Notes: a model not told the origin generated them from the sequence alone. A stretch of DNA of 64,000 nt from Eudorina sp. 2006-703-Eu-15 (GCA_003117195.1 BDSI01000026.1:614397-678396), one strand, 5' to 3'; shown: positions 51,801-62,784, counted from the stretch's first letter. Program-made: numbers and translations.

Positions 51801-52462
51801 CTGAGGCACTACGGGGGCCCATAGACGGGACGGGGGAAAATCTATGGGAATGAGAGGAAAGCATGGCGGGCGCAGGGTGTCGGGACGGGGCGTCCGTTGC
51901 CATAACAACAGCGTTACACACGCTCGTGATGGACCACGTGCGGCTCGGCATGTCCAGCGATGTGCGGAAACCACGAAAGTTGCCCATGCACGGCCGAACC
52001 CCCGGCCCTCCGCATCCCACCCCAAGACAACGAGCACACTGTCAGGCTCCGCACCGCAATCGCTGCATGGCGGGCGCGGGGAGGTGGCGGGTTTGTCGCT
52101 GTAAGTTCCCGCCACTTGTACTCATCAGGGTCGCTTGTGTCCAGCTCGTACACGTCATTGAATGCTGCCGCTTTGCCTACGCGAATCGACGACATAACAT
52201 GAGCGCACAAGAACAAATACCGTGAGCCTTGCCACGACCGCGGTCAGCACACACCCTCTTTGCGGCCGCATCCTCCGAAGAGAATGAAGCGCTCCCCAAG
52301 CGCTGTAAACGAGTGGCCCGAGCGAGGGCACGGAGCCTCCCCTTGAACGTTGGGGACCTCCCAGAATATCGACTGCGCATTGCAGGAAGCACGCCGTAAG
52401 CAAACACCGAGACCGCGGCTAGTCTACATTTTGCCCAAGGTTGGAAACTGGAAACGCACCAT
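31122..52462 (-). CDS. ODA11: Outer-arm dynein alpha heavy chain (Kelch-type), complete
   Basis: Motor heavy chain of the ciliary outer dynein arm; walks on the B-tubule and drives flagellar beating. Thirty-three exons join in phase to 13578 nt, 4525 residues plus stop, close to the roughly 4.5-kilo-residue length of the Chlamydomonas alpha chain. An N-terminal Kelch propeller interrupted by IPT and filamin-like Ig domains is the hallmark of this chain and separates it from the beta and gamma chains. It is followed by tail, linker, six AAA modules with stalk, and a C-terminal domain. The coding start is a lone ATG (52462-52460) followed by the donor GTGCGT; exon 2 then begins [20 protein letters not shown]. 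The stop is TAA at 31124-31122. Exon coordinates are in the five entries for its parts. All 32 junctions keep phase. Transcribed divergently from the kinesin-14 gene. Confidence 0.96.
34640..34682. repeat. Tandem repeat in dynein intron 30
   Basis: A GGTGGGTGCAGGRGAT unit of about 16 bp occurs roughly two and a half times (about 34640-34682). Confidence 0.6.
36941..38378 (-). other. ODA11: Dynein exons 24-26: coiled-coil stalk and microtubule-binding domain
   Basis: Exons: 38378-38218, 38058-37384, 37167-36941. Residues about 2944-3297. The outgoing helix runs through [20 protein letters not shown] and [18 protein letters not shown]. The microtubule-binding tip contains [20 protein letters not shown]. 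The returning helix includes [20 protein letters not shown] and ends at [16 protein letters not shown]. Confidence 0.92.
38569..43860 (-). other. ODA11: Dynein exons 16-23: AAA1 to AAA4
   Basis: Exons: 43860-43408, 43148-42812, 42509-42181, 41971-41652, 41444-41139, 40959-40593, 40288-39947, 39747-38569. Walker A motifs: AAA1 GPAGTGKT (residues about 1744-1751), AAA2 GPTGTGRT (about 2047-2054, Arg in place of the usual Lys), AAA3 GGAGVGKT (about 2396-2403), AAA4 GVGGSGKQ (about 2744-2751). The AAA1 Walker B region reads [10 protein letters not shown], the standard axonemal dynein form. Confidence 0.93.
44106..47883 (-). other. ODA11: Dynein exons 7-15: tail and linker
   Basis: Exons: 47883-47566, 47322-47092, 46869-46639, 46446-46201, 45966-45721, 45473-45345, 45178-44945, 44722-44609, 44306-44106. 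Residues about 1083-1732. Includes the linker-type segments [19 protein letters not shown] and [19 protein letters not shown], and ends [14 protein letters not shown] just before AAA1. Intron 8 contains a 26-bp direct repeat. Confidence 0.92.
46884..46944. repeat. Direct repeat in dynein intron 8
   Basis: AACAAGTACTTAG followed by TCCATGTTAC occurs at 46884-46909 and 46919-46944 with two or three mismatches between copies. Confidence 0.8.
48156..52462 (-). other. ODA11: Dynein exons 1-6: Kelch propeller with IPT and filamin-like insert
   Basis: Exons (5' to 3'): 52462-52460, 52372-52255, 52176-52055, 51708-50000, 49702-49298, 49044-48156. Residues about 1-340 carry Kelch blades ([61 protein letters not shown]). 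An IPT/TIG domain follows ([20 protein letters not shown]), then a filamin-type Ig domain ([19 protein letters not shown]), then more Kelch blades ([38 protein letters not shown]). Exon 5 inserts an Ala/Glu/Gly/Pro-rich linker of roughly 75 residues inside the propeller. Confidence 0.92.
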
Positions 52463-53016
52463 AGTATCCACTGACTGACTCAGCACTTCATGTGTAAAAT
52501 TTGTGCCTTAAGAGAAGGGTCTCCAACGTCGAAAGCTTCTGCTAGCCTTGAAAAGGTCCTCAAAAAGAGTATTGACTTAGATTTTATCTAAATAAATTGG
52601 ATCACGGTCATACAATCAGTATCAGTATTCAGGTGCAGCACAAGCCCTTTCCTCCCAGAACCTTAGAGTGTGTCGTACCGCCGTATTGGGCAACATTTGG
52701 GTTTGGGTTTTGGTGTGTGCAGCCTCATATTTCTAGGATAGACGTAGGTGTTCAATATCGCTTAAGAAAGTCGCAGCAGATATATGCGCTGCGCGCGCGA
52801 CGCAGGAAGACGGCTCTCTCTGCTAGACTCACTGTTATCGTTAACACCTAGGGTGTAGCAGGGTGCTGTTTCATTGACAATTGTCCCACGAATACATCTG
52901 TCTCAGCAAGTAATTAGGGGGCGCGTATTTCTTGCAAAGAGGCACCGAGTGTAACCATTCGGCCACCACAAACGCTTCCGCGCTGAGAGTACTCAGCGAC
53001 CGCTTTTATAATTAAC
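52463..53016. promoter_or_regulatory. Divergent upstream region between dynein and kinesin-14
   Basis: 554 bp separate the dynein ATG (minus strand) from the candidate kinesin ATG (plus strand). AT-rich compared with its surroundings. TATA-like stretches are seen at about 52582-52592 and TTTTATAATTAA at 53004-53015, the latter too close to the ATG to be a normal TATA box. No factor-specific motif can be assigned. Confidence 0.45.
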
Positions 53017-56000
53017 ATGCCTCCACAATTTAAGAAACCGCTGGCAAGTTACTGGTTGCTCGCTGCATTGGAGGGCGTGTGTGATTGAACCTACAGTCAG
53101 AGGTTGCGGCACTCGTCCTCACCAGACCTTCTTGATTGCAGGAGTACGATCCTTCACTGGCCCAGCAGACATTGCAGAAAAGTTATGCAAATTCAGATGC
53201 GGCCATTGTTGCCAAAAAGCGGTCGCTTCTAGCAGAGCTGGTACGGTCTTGACGGTTCTCAACTTGATAACTTTCTACTACAATTGCATATTGACTGTTG
53301 TATTAGTTTAAGAAATAAATAACAGGCACGGGCGGGGGTGGTAGCAAGAATTCACATTTGGTGAAGCTGGGTGCTCCCTTGCTCCAATCAGGGACTTGCG
53401 GACGAGGAGTATGAGCTGGAGGACGAGGATGAGGAGGAGCCGCTGGAGGAGGACGAGGAGCCACTGTTGGTTAACCGTGCACACAACCATACGAACGGCC
53501 AGGCCTCCCTCCCGTCGTATGGATATCGCGACCTCTTTGGGAAGGAGATGGAGGCGCGACGTCGTCAAATGATTGACGTCAAGGTGGGTGGGTGGCGCAG
53601 TGGGTGGCCCAGCAAAAGGACCACACGTGATAGAAGGGGTGTCATGGGTTTCGCAGGGTTGTCATTCAAGCCATTGCGTGTGATGCTTGCTGGTTTAAGC
53701 AACTTGTCCATGTCGTCGTCCTCCTGCAGGGATATGACCAATACTTGGCGGATCTGCTGGAACGCAGCCACGAGCAGTTGCAGGTGCGTTTTTGGTCAGT
53801 TGCAGGTGCATTTCGGCCGGATCTGAGACGCGCCCTCCCATCTGTGGTATAGCCCCATGCACGATTGCCCCACCCTAATGGCCTGCGGACATTAACTCGG
53901 AGACGTATTGCCTTCTCATGTGGGTGTTCGGGCGTCTGCCACAGGCGCTTCGAGCCGAGCAAGGCCTGCAGTGCCCCGGAAACGTTGAGGTGCGACGGTC
54001 GATGGCTGGGTGTGCAAGACATGCAAAGTTGTCTTTCGTTCCGGATGGTGTTGTGATCCTCGGCGGCCGTCGCTTTTCCCGTAGGTTATTCCTGCACTGC
54101 AGCACGAGTTGAAGGCGCTGCACGAGGAGCTGAAGGAGCTACGCAGCCAGCAGCCGAGCTCACCCGACACTGTGGATGTGAGCCGAGGTGCCAGCAGGTG
54201 AGCGTGTACCGCCGGTATTTGACAGCGTCTCTGCAGGGAAATACAGACAAGCCGGGGATCTGAGCCCCGTGTACCATGAACCTAAACTCTTTGCCCTGGC
54301 TGCGAATCAACACTTTCCCCAACAGCAGGAGGCGGCGGCCGGGGTGCTGGCCTGTGGGCTATACAATGCTTCTATAGATGAAGCGTATTCGCACTGGCTG
54401 TTTTGGTGTTCTGACTGGTAATCCGCGCAATCCATCCACCGAGTGTATCCATGAATTGCAATTGTACTGAGTGACGTCATTCTGATACATAGTTCTCCCT
54501 TTGCTAACGCTGTGTCTTGCCGCAGCGACTTGGTTCAGCAAGTAAATATGCTGCAGCGGCAGCTCACATCACGGGACGCAAAGCTGCGGGAAATGGACGC
54601 GGAGACGGCCCGGCTCAAGGTACGGGTCGAGGAGCTGCACAGTGACTTCCATCGCAGTCAGTCTCTCATGTATCATGTATGTCATTCACGCGCCACCTGA
54701 TTGGGTTGCTGTGCGAAGGCGCTGGTGGCGGATGGCAAAAGGGGCTCGGACGTCGTCACGCGGCGCAGCGATACGGATGGAATAGTGGAGGAACTGAAGC
54801 AGCAGCTAGCGGACGCCAAGGTAAGGGAACTATCGTGCTGTGAACCCTTTGCGCTGAGAAGACATCAAGGGGACGCGCTGTGACATCATGCCGTTGGGTT
54901 AGCGTTGCCGATCGTTCGGCGGACTTCCTCAGCTGCATGGGCAAAGGAAGTTCATGGCAGCGAAACGACGCTAGTTGAACGGCAGAAATATGGCGTGGTC
55001 GAGGTCCCCATCGCTGATAGCGTCCTGTGGCCCGTGCGTTCGCGGCAAAGGAGGTATTTTCAAAAGACATCGTCACATAAGAAAGCTGCGCAGTAGACGG
55101 ATTGTGCGTCACCAGGTATGTGTAGACCACGCCGGCGCCTGACAGTGTCCTTGACGCAGAAACCGGTATTGAGAGTCGTACCACGTTGTGCACGTCTGTA
55201 CTCCCGCTTCGTTGCAGTCGCGTGAGGCTATGCACCTGCAGCAGTTGGCGAAAGTACGGTCGGACCTCACGGCTGCAGAGGCGAACGCAAAGGCGCAGCA
55301 AGCCGTCCTAGCGGCAGAGACGCACGAGGACCAGGTAGAGATTCTCCGGAAGCAGATCATTGCGCTGACAGAAGATCACAGCCAGCAGATTGCGGAGCTG
55401 GAGGCTGACCTGCGGCAGAAGCAGGTGCGTGTGGCCGCGGGCTCATGATTTTTTGTGCCGGGCGCGCAAGCAGCGCATGTCGCCTTCACGGCACAGATCG
55501 ACCGCTTCGTGATTGTGCTGAAGAGAAGAGCATAATTTGCACGGAATCGCCCTCATGATATGGGGCCTTTCGGAATGGTGGGATGCGTGATGGGTTAGAT
55601 GACCAGTTGATGCTGTTGTGAACGCCGATACCCGAGCGCGCCGCCATTCACGGAACCCCTCGCCCGTCCAATTACAGGTTCAAATCCAACAGCTGCAAGC
55701 CACGAAGAGCGACGCGCTTGCGGCAATGAAGGTATGACACTCACCGGTGCACGCTGTACGTTGCATGCGGGCGCTGTTGGTGGGTGGCGGATATTCACAC
55801 CGTTATGACGGTCCTCCCTTCGTTGCCCGGCTTTTTTGTCTTGCCAGGAGATGAAGGGCAAGATGGCGTCATTGAAGTCCGACACCGACGCACATATGCG
55901 GGCCCAGTTGCAGCGCGTGCAGGTGGGGCGCAGCGCTGAACGAGTTCGCTGGCAGGCAGCGGTGGCAGGCACATGCCCATCAACTGGGGCATTTCCTCGC

Positions 56001-59000
56001 TGTTTGGCTAACTCCCATAATCACCCGACAATCCTCCTAATGCTCCTTCATATCAGGTACAACTCGACGAGCTTCACGCCTTGCGTGAGGGGGTGCTAGA
56101 AGAGTTGGTGAGTACGGGAGGCGCACGGGCTGGTCAATGTTGGGAGAATGTCATGAGTTATGAAATGAAACACAAGCGTTCGGCGGTCGCGCATACAAGT
56201 TAAGGTAGGAAACCATTACCCGTGTTCGGGCCTAGGTCATGGAGCCCTGCCTTCGTCAAGCCGACTCCTGGCGGGGGGTTGTCGCTGGGCCTGCAGGTCA
56301 ACTTCCAAGCCGAGATCTTTTCAGACAAGACGATAACGCAGATGACCCGGTTGGTGCGCGATCGTGAGATTGCAAGAGTGCGGTCGGCACAGTCTGACTT
56401 GCGCGGAAAGGTCTCGGACATGGAGGCAAAGCTGCGGGACGCACGCGAGGAGGTGGACGCAGTGCGCCAGGAGGTGAGCACGGACCGCTGGCGCGGTACA
56501 TCCTTGTTAGGAAAAAAAGTTAGGAAGTTGGAGAAGGGTCAGAATTGCCGAAAGCTCGGACTGCACTCGCTGCTAATTCTGAGACGGTAACTATTGCGCT
56601 GTCAGGATGATCATGTATATGAAATCAACCAATGCAATTTTCTTCATGGGGTGTAGGCAGAGCAGGCTGCGCGTATCCGTGAGCTGGAGGCTGCCGGCCA
56701 AATCGCGCACTACCGCGAGAAGTGGCGGGCGGAGTTCGACAAGCGTCGCAAGCTCCACAACACGGTGCGTGTACGTGCGTGTTGGGTGCACCCGTCCGGT
56801 TTCCTGTTCAAGTGATGCCCGTGATGTTTGGCGATGGAGTCGCGTGATGGGTATGGTGCGGCGCCGACCACTGCCAGGTGTGGTGCTGATGGCTTGGTGA
56901 CTCGGGGCTTCCGCACGCAGGTGCTGGAGCTGAAGGGCAACATTCGCGTGCTGTGCCGAGTGCGGCCGCTGCTCGAGAAGGAGCGTTCGGCAGCAGGCGA
57001 GGGCAACATCGCGCTGAAGTGCGTCAGCGAGGAGGCGTTGCGTGTTTCTGCAGTGGACAACAAGGCGGAGAAGGACTTCGACTTCGACAGGGTGCTCAGT
57101 CCCGATGAGGGGCAAGACAAGGTGAGCTTGATTTGCAGGATTCGGTCAATCCGTTAGTCGTTGTACAGATAGTTTCCTGAAGAATTTATGCCAAGGCTTG
57201 GCTTACTGGCGAAGATCTTATCATCCACGACGCGTGTGCGAGCGCCTTCTTTCCAGCGAGCTCCTGAGTTTGGCAAAACCATCGCCGAGCCTTTCCTCGC
57301 TGCACACCTGCCGCAGTTGTACGATGAAGTGTCGGCGCTCATCACCTCGGTGCTGGACGGCTTCAATGTGGCGATCATGGCCTACGGCCAGACTGGCTCG
57401 GGCAAGACCTTCACTATGGAGGGCCCGGAGGTGCGTAACGCAAGCGTGGCCGAGGCTGGCAAACGGCCGCATCACGTTTTGTCGTGGGTTAATACCCCGT
57501 ACTTGTTCGTTTCCCTGTGGTACTGCATCACGCGTGTGTCGACGGATGCTGTGCAGGGCAACCCTGGTGTGAACCTACGCGCCCTGGCGGAGCTTTTCAA
57601 GCTGGCGGAGGAGCGGTCAGCCTCGTTCACGACGACCTTCACCGCTTCCGTGCTGGAAATCTACAACGAGCAGATCTACGACCTGCTCGTTTCAGGCGCC
57701 CAGGACGGCGACAAACTGGACGTCAAGCAGGTGCGCTGGGGAAGCGCAGCTCGGTGTGCTTGACATTCGCTAGGTTGATACACCAACGACCACGTGACGC
57801 CATATCTTGTTGTGTGGCATGCAGGGACCCGACGGCATGTATGTGCCCGGCCTCAAGCTGGAGGAGGTGCACAACATGGCCGAGGTGACCGCCATGATCA
57901 GCCACGGCAAATCCAACCGTTCCACTTTCGCCACCAACATGAATGAGCACAGTTCCCGCTCCCACCTTGTGCTGTCCGTATACGTGACTTCGGTCTCGAA
58001 GCTCAACGGTGAGACGCTTGACACGTATGCAACGTAGCCTGGAACCGGAAAGGCGCGTTCTTTAGCAGTTGCGTCAGCCGTAGCAGAAGGTATCACAGCA
58101 ACTGCACAAAGATCAGCACCAGCTCCAGGTCTGATGGCGTTGCGACAGCCTGGGCTTGGGTCGAACTCGCAACGTAACGTTGTTGTTCAGCTCACTACTG
58201 GACATGCGCGGCGGCGCGTCTCAGTCCAGTTCGTATTGGTCGTGCTTCGCCCGCCCAGAGCGCTAGCGTCAGATCACCGATTCTCGCCCTCACGCTTGCA
58301 CGCACATCCCATTTCACAGGCAGCGCGCTCCGCGGGAAGCTCCATTTGATCGACCTGGCCGGCAGCGAGCGGCTCAGCCGAACTGGCGCGCAGGGCGACC
58401 GCCTCAAGGAGGCTCAAGCCATCAACAAGTCGTTGAGCGCCCTGGGCGACGTCATCCAGGCGTTGCAGCAGCGCAACGCGCACATCCCCTACCGCAACTC
58501 CAAGGTAGGCCGATAACGGGGTCGCCACGGCCGACGGCAAGCTGCTCTTGAACCTGTTAGTTTTGTGACTGTCCGGGTTCATATTGTTCCGCCATGCACT
58601 AGGATTTGCTGCATGGCGTAATCCAGGACTGAATAGCCCTTGCGAAAAGAACGGAAGTGCGTGTTGCGCACATGCTAGTGCAAACGCGGTTCCCTGTGCA
58701 GCTGAACACAAAGTGTTTTTCTTAGTACTTCACCATTAACTGGCCGCATGCAGTTGACACGCCTGCTGGAGGATTCGTTGGGCGGCAACAGCAAATGCGT
58801 CATGATCGTGAACGTCTCGCCAGCGGTGGAGAACGTCTCGGAGACAAAGTGCTCGCTGGAGTTCGCCTCCCGCGCGCGAAAGGTCGAGCTTGGTCGCGCC
58901 CGTGCCAACGTGACGTCGGTTGAGAACGGCGGAGGGGCTGGCGGCGGCAATGCCAACGGCAGCAGCGCCAGCGTAACCCCGAGCCCCGCCCCCAGCCGAC

Positions 59001-59116
59001 CTATCAGCGGCCGCGCGACGCCTGCGGGCGAGACGTCCATGAGCCGGGTTGGCTCGCGCGAGACCATTAACTCACAATTGCGGCGCTCGTCGGGTCCTAG
59101 CGGACTGGGGCGCTGA
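53017..59116 (+). CDS. Kinesin-14 (C-terminal motor kinesin)
   Basis: Predicted minus-end-directed microtubule motor. Exons: 53017-53076 (start uncertain), 53142-53240, 53392-53583, 53730-53783, 54085-54197, 54526-54676, 54719-54820, 55218-55424, 55678-55731, 55848-55922, 56057-56107, 56297-56473, 56657-56764, 56921-57121, 57317-57430, 57557-57730, 57825-58008, 58320-58504, 58754-59116; about 887 residues. Residues about 60-110 are very acidic ([17 protein letters not shown]). About 110-480 is coiled coil. The motor follows the kinesin-14 neck [15 protein letters not shown]. Motor motifs: P-loop [10 protein letters not shown] (about 570-579), switch I NEHSSRSH, switch [10 protein letters not shown], and [13 protein letters not shown]. 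The tail after the motor is Gly/Ser/Pro-rich. A motor at the C terminus with this neck defines kinesin-14. The subfamily is not assigned. First exon and the end of exon 6 are the least certain parts. Confidence 0.88.
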
Positions 59117-60463
59117 GGAGGGCCTCGCGGCGGTATCACAGGCGGGTGTGGAGGATATCCGTTGGGGGGTGCGGAAGGCACTGATCTGGGCATTTAAGGG
59201 AGTGGGGAATCAGCCTGCACGGCTTGTGGTCAGACGGCCGCGGGCAGGTCCGGCACGGATGCACCATCGCGCATAGCCACGGCTCATGGGTTTGTGGCGC
59301 GCGAAGTGGCATGCGTGCGCGTGGTCAGTTCCTGGAAGAAAGCTGCGCTACGCGTGGGACTTCGTTGATGATGTGCGCCGCGCATGCTCCATGCGTTGTG
59401 TGGTCGGGGCGCCTACAGTGTGGCACACGTGCCGCATTCTTAAATCGATCGAGGCTATCGCTAAGGCGAGACGCTTCTGGGACGTTACGTGATTTTGACT
59501 ACTTGCAGGGGATGAAGTTCTACTGTCGGAGGCACAAAGGACCTCTGTTGTGTGTATCTATGCATACTTGGTTGTTTGATATGGTTGGACAGCCGTATGA
59601 ACATCAGGATTACCGGTCCGCGAGGGTGAGAGAGAACTTTGGGGGAACGGTGGTGGTGAGGGAAAAGGGAAGGGTATCACTGACGTTCGGAAAATTCGTA
59701 CGTGGCTTCGGCGTTCTATTCGTGACGGCGCTCGTGCAGTGCAGTCAACATCGATTGGACAGCAGTTTGCTTTCCATTTGACCGAGAAGGCCAGACTTCT
59801 GACCTGTTGGGGAAGGCTTGCGGCCAAGGACGGGTTCAGGTTCGTGCTGTCTGCGTCTGCGCGTGTGTTGGCTATGGTGGATTCCGGTACAGCGGTGGAT
59901 AAGAATTGGGGGCGTCGTTGCACGGGTGTTGAGGGACGTGCCAACAGACAGCCAAGCGCAAGAGCAGGAAGTCGCTTTTGTCCCTGATATCCTGGCTTCT
60001 TATATATCGCAGCTTCACGCTGCTGTGCCTCGATTTGTAGGTGGCCTCTTGGCCGTAGTGACTCTTGGCCGTAGGTGTGTTAGTCGCCTGCCTGCGGTAG
60101 TCCCCAAAAGAGTTGGTTTTAGGGCGATGGTCGTGTGGGCACGGCATCCTTGATGGGCGATGGCCATAGGACCCCGCCGGCATGCGCCTGTGTAGTAGGA
60201 ACGCGCGGCACGGTGTACCTAGTGCATGTTGTACAAATGAGTGATATATGTGTGAGTGACGCTTACCGTATTTCTCGTTCGAGATTCGCGCTTGGGCGCG
60301 TTACGACCCCACCGTGCAGGACAGGGGTTTGTGTGATACTGCGCACGCTGTCGGGTAGGTCCTGATGATAAATTTATGCCCACGTAAAACCTCAGTAACG
60401 ACGGCTTGATAATACTAGGACGCTGGCCTAACGAGCGTAAAATGGATCGACTGGATGGAGCAA

Positions 60464-60468
60464 TGTAA
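60464..60468 (+). terminator. Candidate TGTAA polyadenylation signal, kinesin-14
   Basis: First plus-strand TGTAA after the kinesin stop, implying a 3' UTR of about 1.35 kb. A second occurs near 60917. Confidence 0.35.
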
Positions 60469-60816
60469 GTGCTGCTTGCCATTTTTGGACGCTGCAATGC
60501 GGCGGACAGCTGTGCGGCGATGGCGTAGTGTTGGGAGATGTGTTTTGAATTACTGGGCGCTATTAGGTTGTTTGGTATACCACGCCGTACAACTGCAGGA
60601 CTCATGGGAAAGTTTTTTGTTATTGTGCAGTCATCGACGGTGCCTTGATCCCCCTTCTCCCCATTAGTTGCTATAAAGTGACAATTGTGGCATGTGCTCC
60701 GTGTTCCAGCCTGTCTGCCGGTCTGCCCTTCGCGCAGTGTCTTAACCCTCACTGGTCGGGACTGTCCAGATGCGTGTTTGATGCGGTTTGCATCGCACTT
60801 CGGTCTTGTAGGAGAA

Positions 60817-60889
60817 ACACCGTGTGGGATTATTGACCTCCTTGCGACATGGAACACCGTGTGGGAATTGACCTTCTTGCGACATGGAA
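60817..60889. repeat. Direct tandem repeat, about 37 bp unit
   Basis: ACACCGTGTGGGA, TTGACCT and CTTGCGACATGGA occur in this order twice in succession with few mismatches. Confidence 0.8.
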
Positions 60890-61090
60890 CGTGTCAAGCT
60901 TACAGACCGCCGAACAGTGTAACACGCCAGTGATGTGAGGGAACCCTGAGCATCGAGCAAATTCACTTTGGATTTGTTTGCGGTTTTTGCTTGAGAGGTC
61001 AATTGCATCGCCACCAAGCGCGGCCTACCCGAAGCGACCCAACCCCTCAGCGAGGACACGGTACGAACAACTGCGATGATGTGGACGTGC

Positions 61091-61095
61091 TTACA
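61091..61095 (-). terminator. Candidate TGTAA polyadenylation signal, small membrane protein
   Basis: TTACA on the plus strand reads TGTAA on the minus strand, about 130 bp beyond the stop at 61222. Confidence 0.5.
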
Positions 61096-61221
61096 ACACC
61101 GTTGTTACCGTAAATTTGTTAGCAATCGGCGGCATGGTCGCATCTGTGGTTATACGTATGCCATGAGAAGCTGCCGTTGAGGATCCCACCACCTCGAGAC
61201 CAGCCAAATTGCATGCAACCG

Positions 61222-62447
61222 TCAAACGCTGTCCTCATTCTCACTCTTCGCGCCCGCGTCACCGCTGCTCTCAGCTGGCGGTACGTCCGCGCCCGCATAA
61301 GCGAACGGCAGGCCGTACACCTCTTTCCAGACCCCCTTCCACCAGTACACGCCGCCCAGCGCGATTACGTTGGACGTGAAGATGAAGGCGAAGCTCTTCC
61401 AGACGAACGGCAGCGTCACATTCATCAGAGGCACCTGCACAGCCAGAAGGCACGGGGGCCGTTGGGTTGAATGAGAAATACGGTGCCGTGTTGAGCTAGC
61501 AGCTTCTTAAGCATCCCCTCCCAAGCGTCAAGTTGACCGCATGGGGACCTGCCAGGCGCTGAGGGAGCCCTGAGTGGGTTATAGTACGATTGGACATTAC
61601 TATCGTGCACACCATCGTGCCGTACTCCTTACCAGCAGGAATAGGATGTTGAGGGCGTCCTTCTCCTTGGGGGTGCACTCCTTGGCCCGGAGCGAGGGGA
61701 TGGTGAACATCCAGATGGACCACATGCTGGCGGGTGGGTAGGGGCGAGGAGGAAACCATCCGGGGCGGATAAGTATATGTTACTGGTGCCATGCGTTGTG
61801 GGATTGCAGGTAGGAAGAGGCAAGGCGTTGACGGCAGGCAGGCCGGTTGCAGGTGGGGCCGAGAGGCGGCAGGGTTGCTGCGAGGCAGGTGTTCAACCCC
61901 ACGGAAAGCTTTTCCAAGCCATTTCTGTCACGACGCGTAGGTTTGGCCGCATTGCAAGGGTTTCACTCACCCAAGCAAGCGCGCAATGCTGGGCTCATCG
62001 GTGGGCCAAATGATGTTGAAGGACAGGAGCCCGCCAGCCACCAGACAGATCCATGACTGGTACTCAAAGATGTCGTACAAAAGGCTTCCTTTCACGGCTG
62101 GGTTCTTTTGCTTTGTCGATGACCGTGGCGCAAAAGTGCCTGCCGCCTGTCGAGTGAATTTTGTCATCTCCTTCTCGAGATCTACGTTGGTTGCTGCCGA
62201 GGTCGACGGTTGCTCAGCTACTCAGGGAAGAATCAACGATCGTATTTGGGCATCACGAAAACGATATGTTAGACCAGAGCGATAAAACAAATGTACATCG
62301 CTGTCGCGGCGTACCCGTCTGTGGTGCGCCATCGTTAGCGCTCCGCACCACCAGTCGTTGCGCAAAACCTGGCACCTTCGAACTGGCCAAAGACTTTGAG
62401 CTCACAAACCGGCTCTGCGTCAACCTTTGCTGTATCATCATCTGCAT
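61222..62447 (-). CDS. Small plastid-targeted-like membrane protein, function unknown
   Basis: Four exons, 62447-62315, 62220-61971, 61726-61633 and 61434-61222, join in phase to 229 residues. I do not recognise a named family, though the core reads like a conserved green-lineage protein. Residues 1-45 (MQMMIQQRLTQSRFVSSKSL and on) are rich in Ser, Arg, Gln and Val with almost no acid until VVRSANDG, as in an algal plastid transit peptide. Residues 45-95 are polar. Hydrophobic segments: about 100-115 (WICLVAGGLLSFNIIW), about 154-170 (NILFLLVPLMNVTLPF) and 174-190 (FAFIFTSNVIALGGVYW). Between the first two is IARLLGMWSIWMFTIPSLRA. The C terminus is acidic (ESSGDAGAKSENEDSV). Location in a plastid membrane is inferred. 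The acceptor of exon 2 (CCCTGAG|TA) is the weakest junction. Divergent neighbour is VTA1. Confidence 0.75.
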
Positions 62448-62784
62448 TTTGTCCGGGGTAGGCAGGTATTGTCGCTGCTTGCCGCTGCAGATTTCCACAA
62501 TTTTGCACAAGGATAAATTGATGCTTGCAGAACACGCCCCAAGCAACCACCCTTCATTCGGAGTTTGCATCTGTCTCTTTCTGCAAGAAACCAGAATGTG
62601 GACGAGCACCGAGCTGGCTTCGGAGCAGCGCTTGAGTGACTGAGTAAGCGCATATCATCTCTGCCTTTTGCGCACATATCCGCATAAATTCATGAGACAC
62701 CGTTATCCAAGTATTCCAACGTGCTTTCTGTATTAAGGATTCTTTCGCAGTTCCCACCTCTTCGATCTTGCATAGAGCGTCGAA
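62448..62784. promoter_or_regulatory. Divergent upstream region between membrane protein and VTA1
   Basis: 337 bp separate the two start codons, so both promoters and 5' UTRs must fit here or overlap. No named element recognised. If the minus-strand protein started at an upstream in-frame codon the space would be still smaller. Confidence 0.5.

Larger units (their letters stand above)
59117..61221. other. Non-coding stretch, convergent 3' flanks
   Basis: About 2.1 kb between the kinesin stop (plus) and the small membrane protein stop (minus). No coding sequence that I can support. TGTAA on the plus strand at 60464-60468 and on the minus strand at 61095-61091. A direct repeat lies at 60817-60889, and CTCTTGGCCGTAG is repeated near 60045-60075. 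Confidence 0.55.

Noticed and set aside
49936..51804. 622-codon open frame on the plus strand
   Set aside because: Antisense to the Kelch/IPT/filamin exon of the dynein; composition is a mirror of that exon.
53942..53978. Possible extra kinesin exon after CCACAG at 53941
   Set aside because: No good donor follows and it would break the frame between the neighbouring coiled-coil exons.
62448..62609. Longer N terminus for the minus-strand membrane protein (in-frame open sequence to 62609)
   Set aside because: The ATG at 62447 gives a normal transit-peptide start, and the extension reads as untranslated sequence and would crowd VTA1's upstream region.
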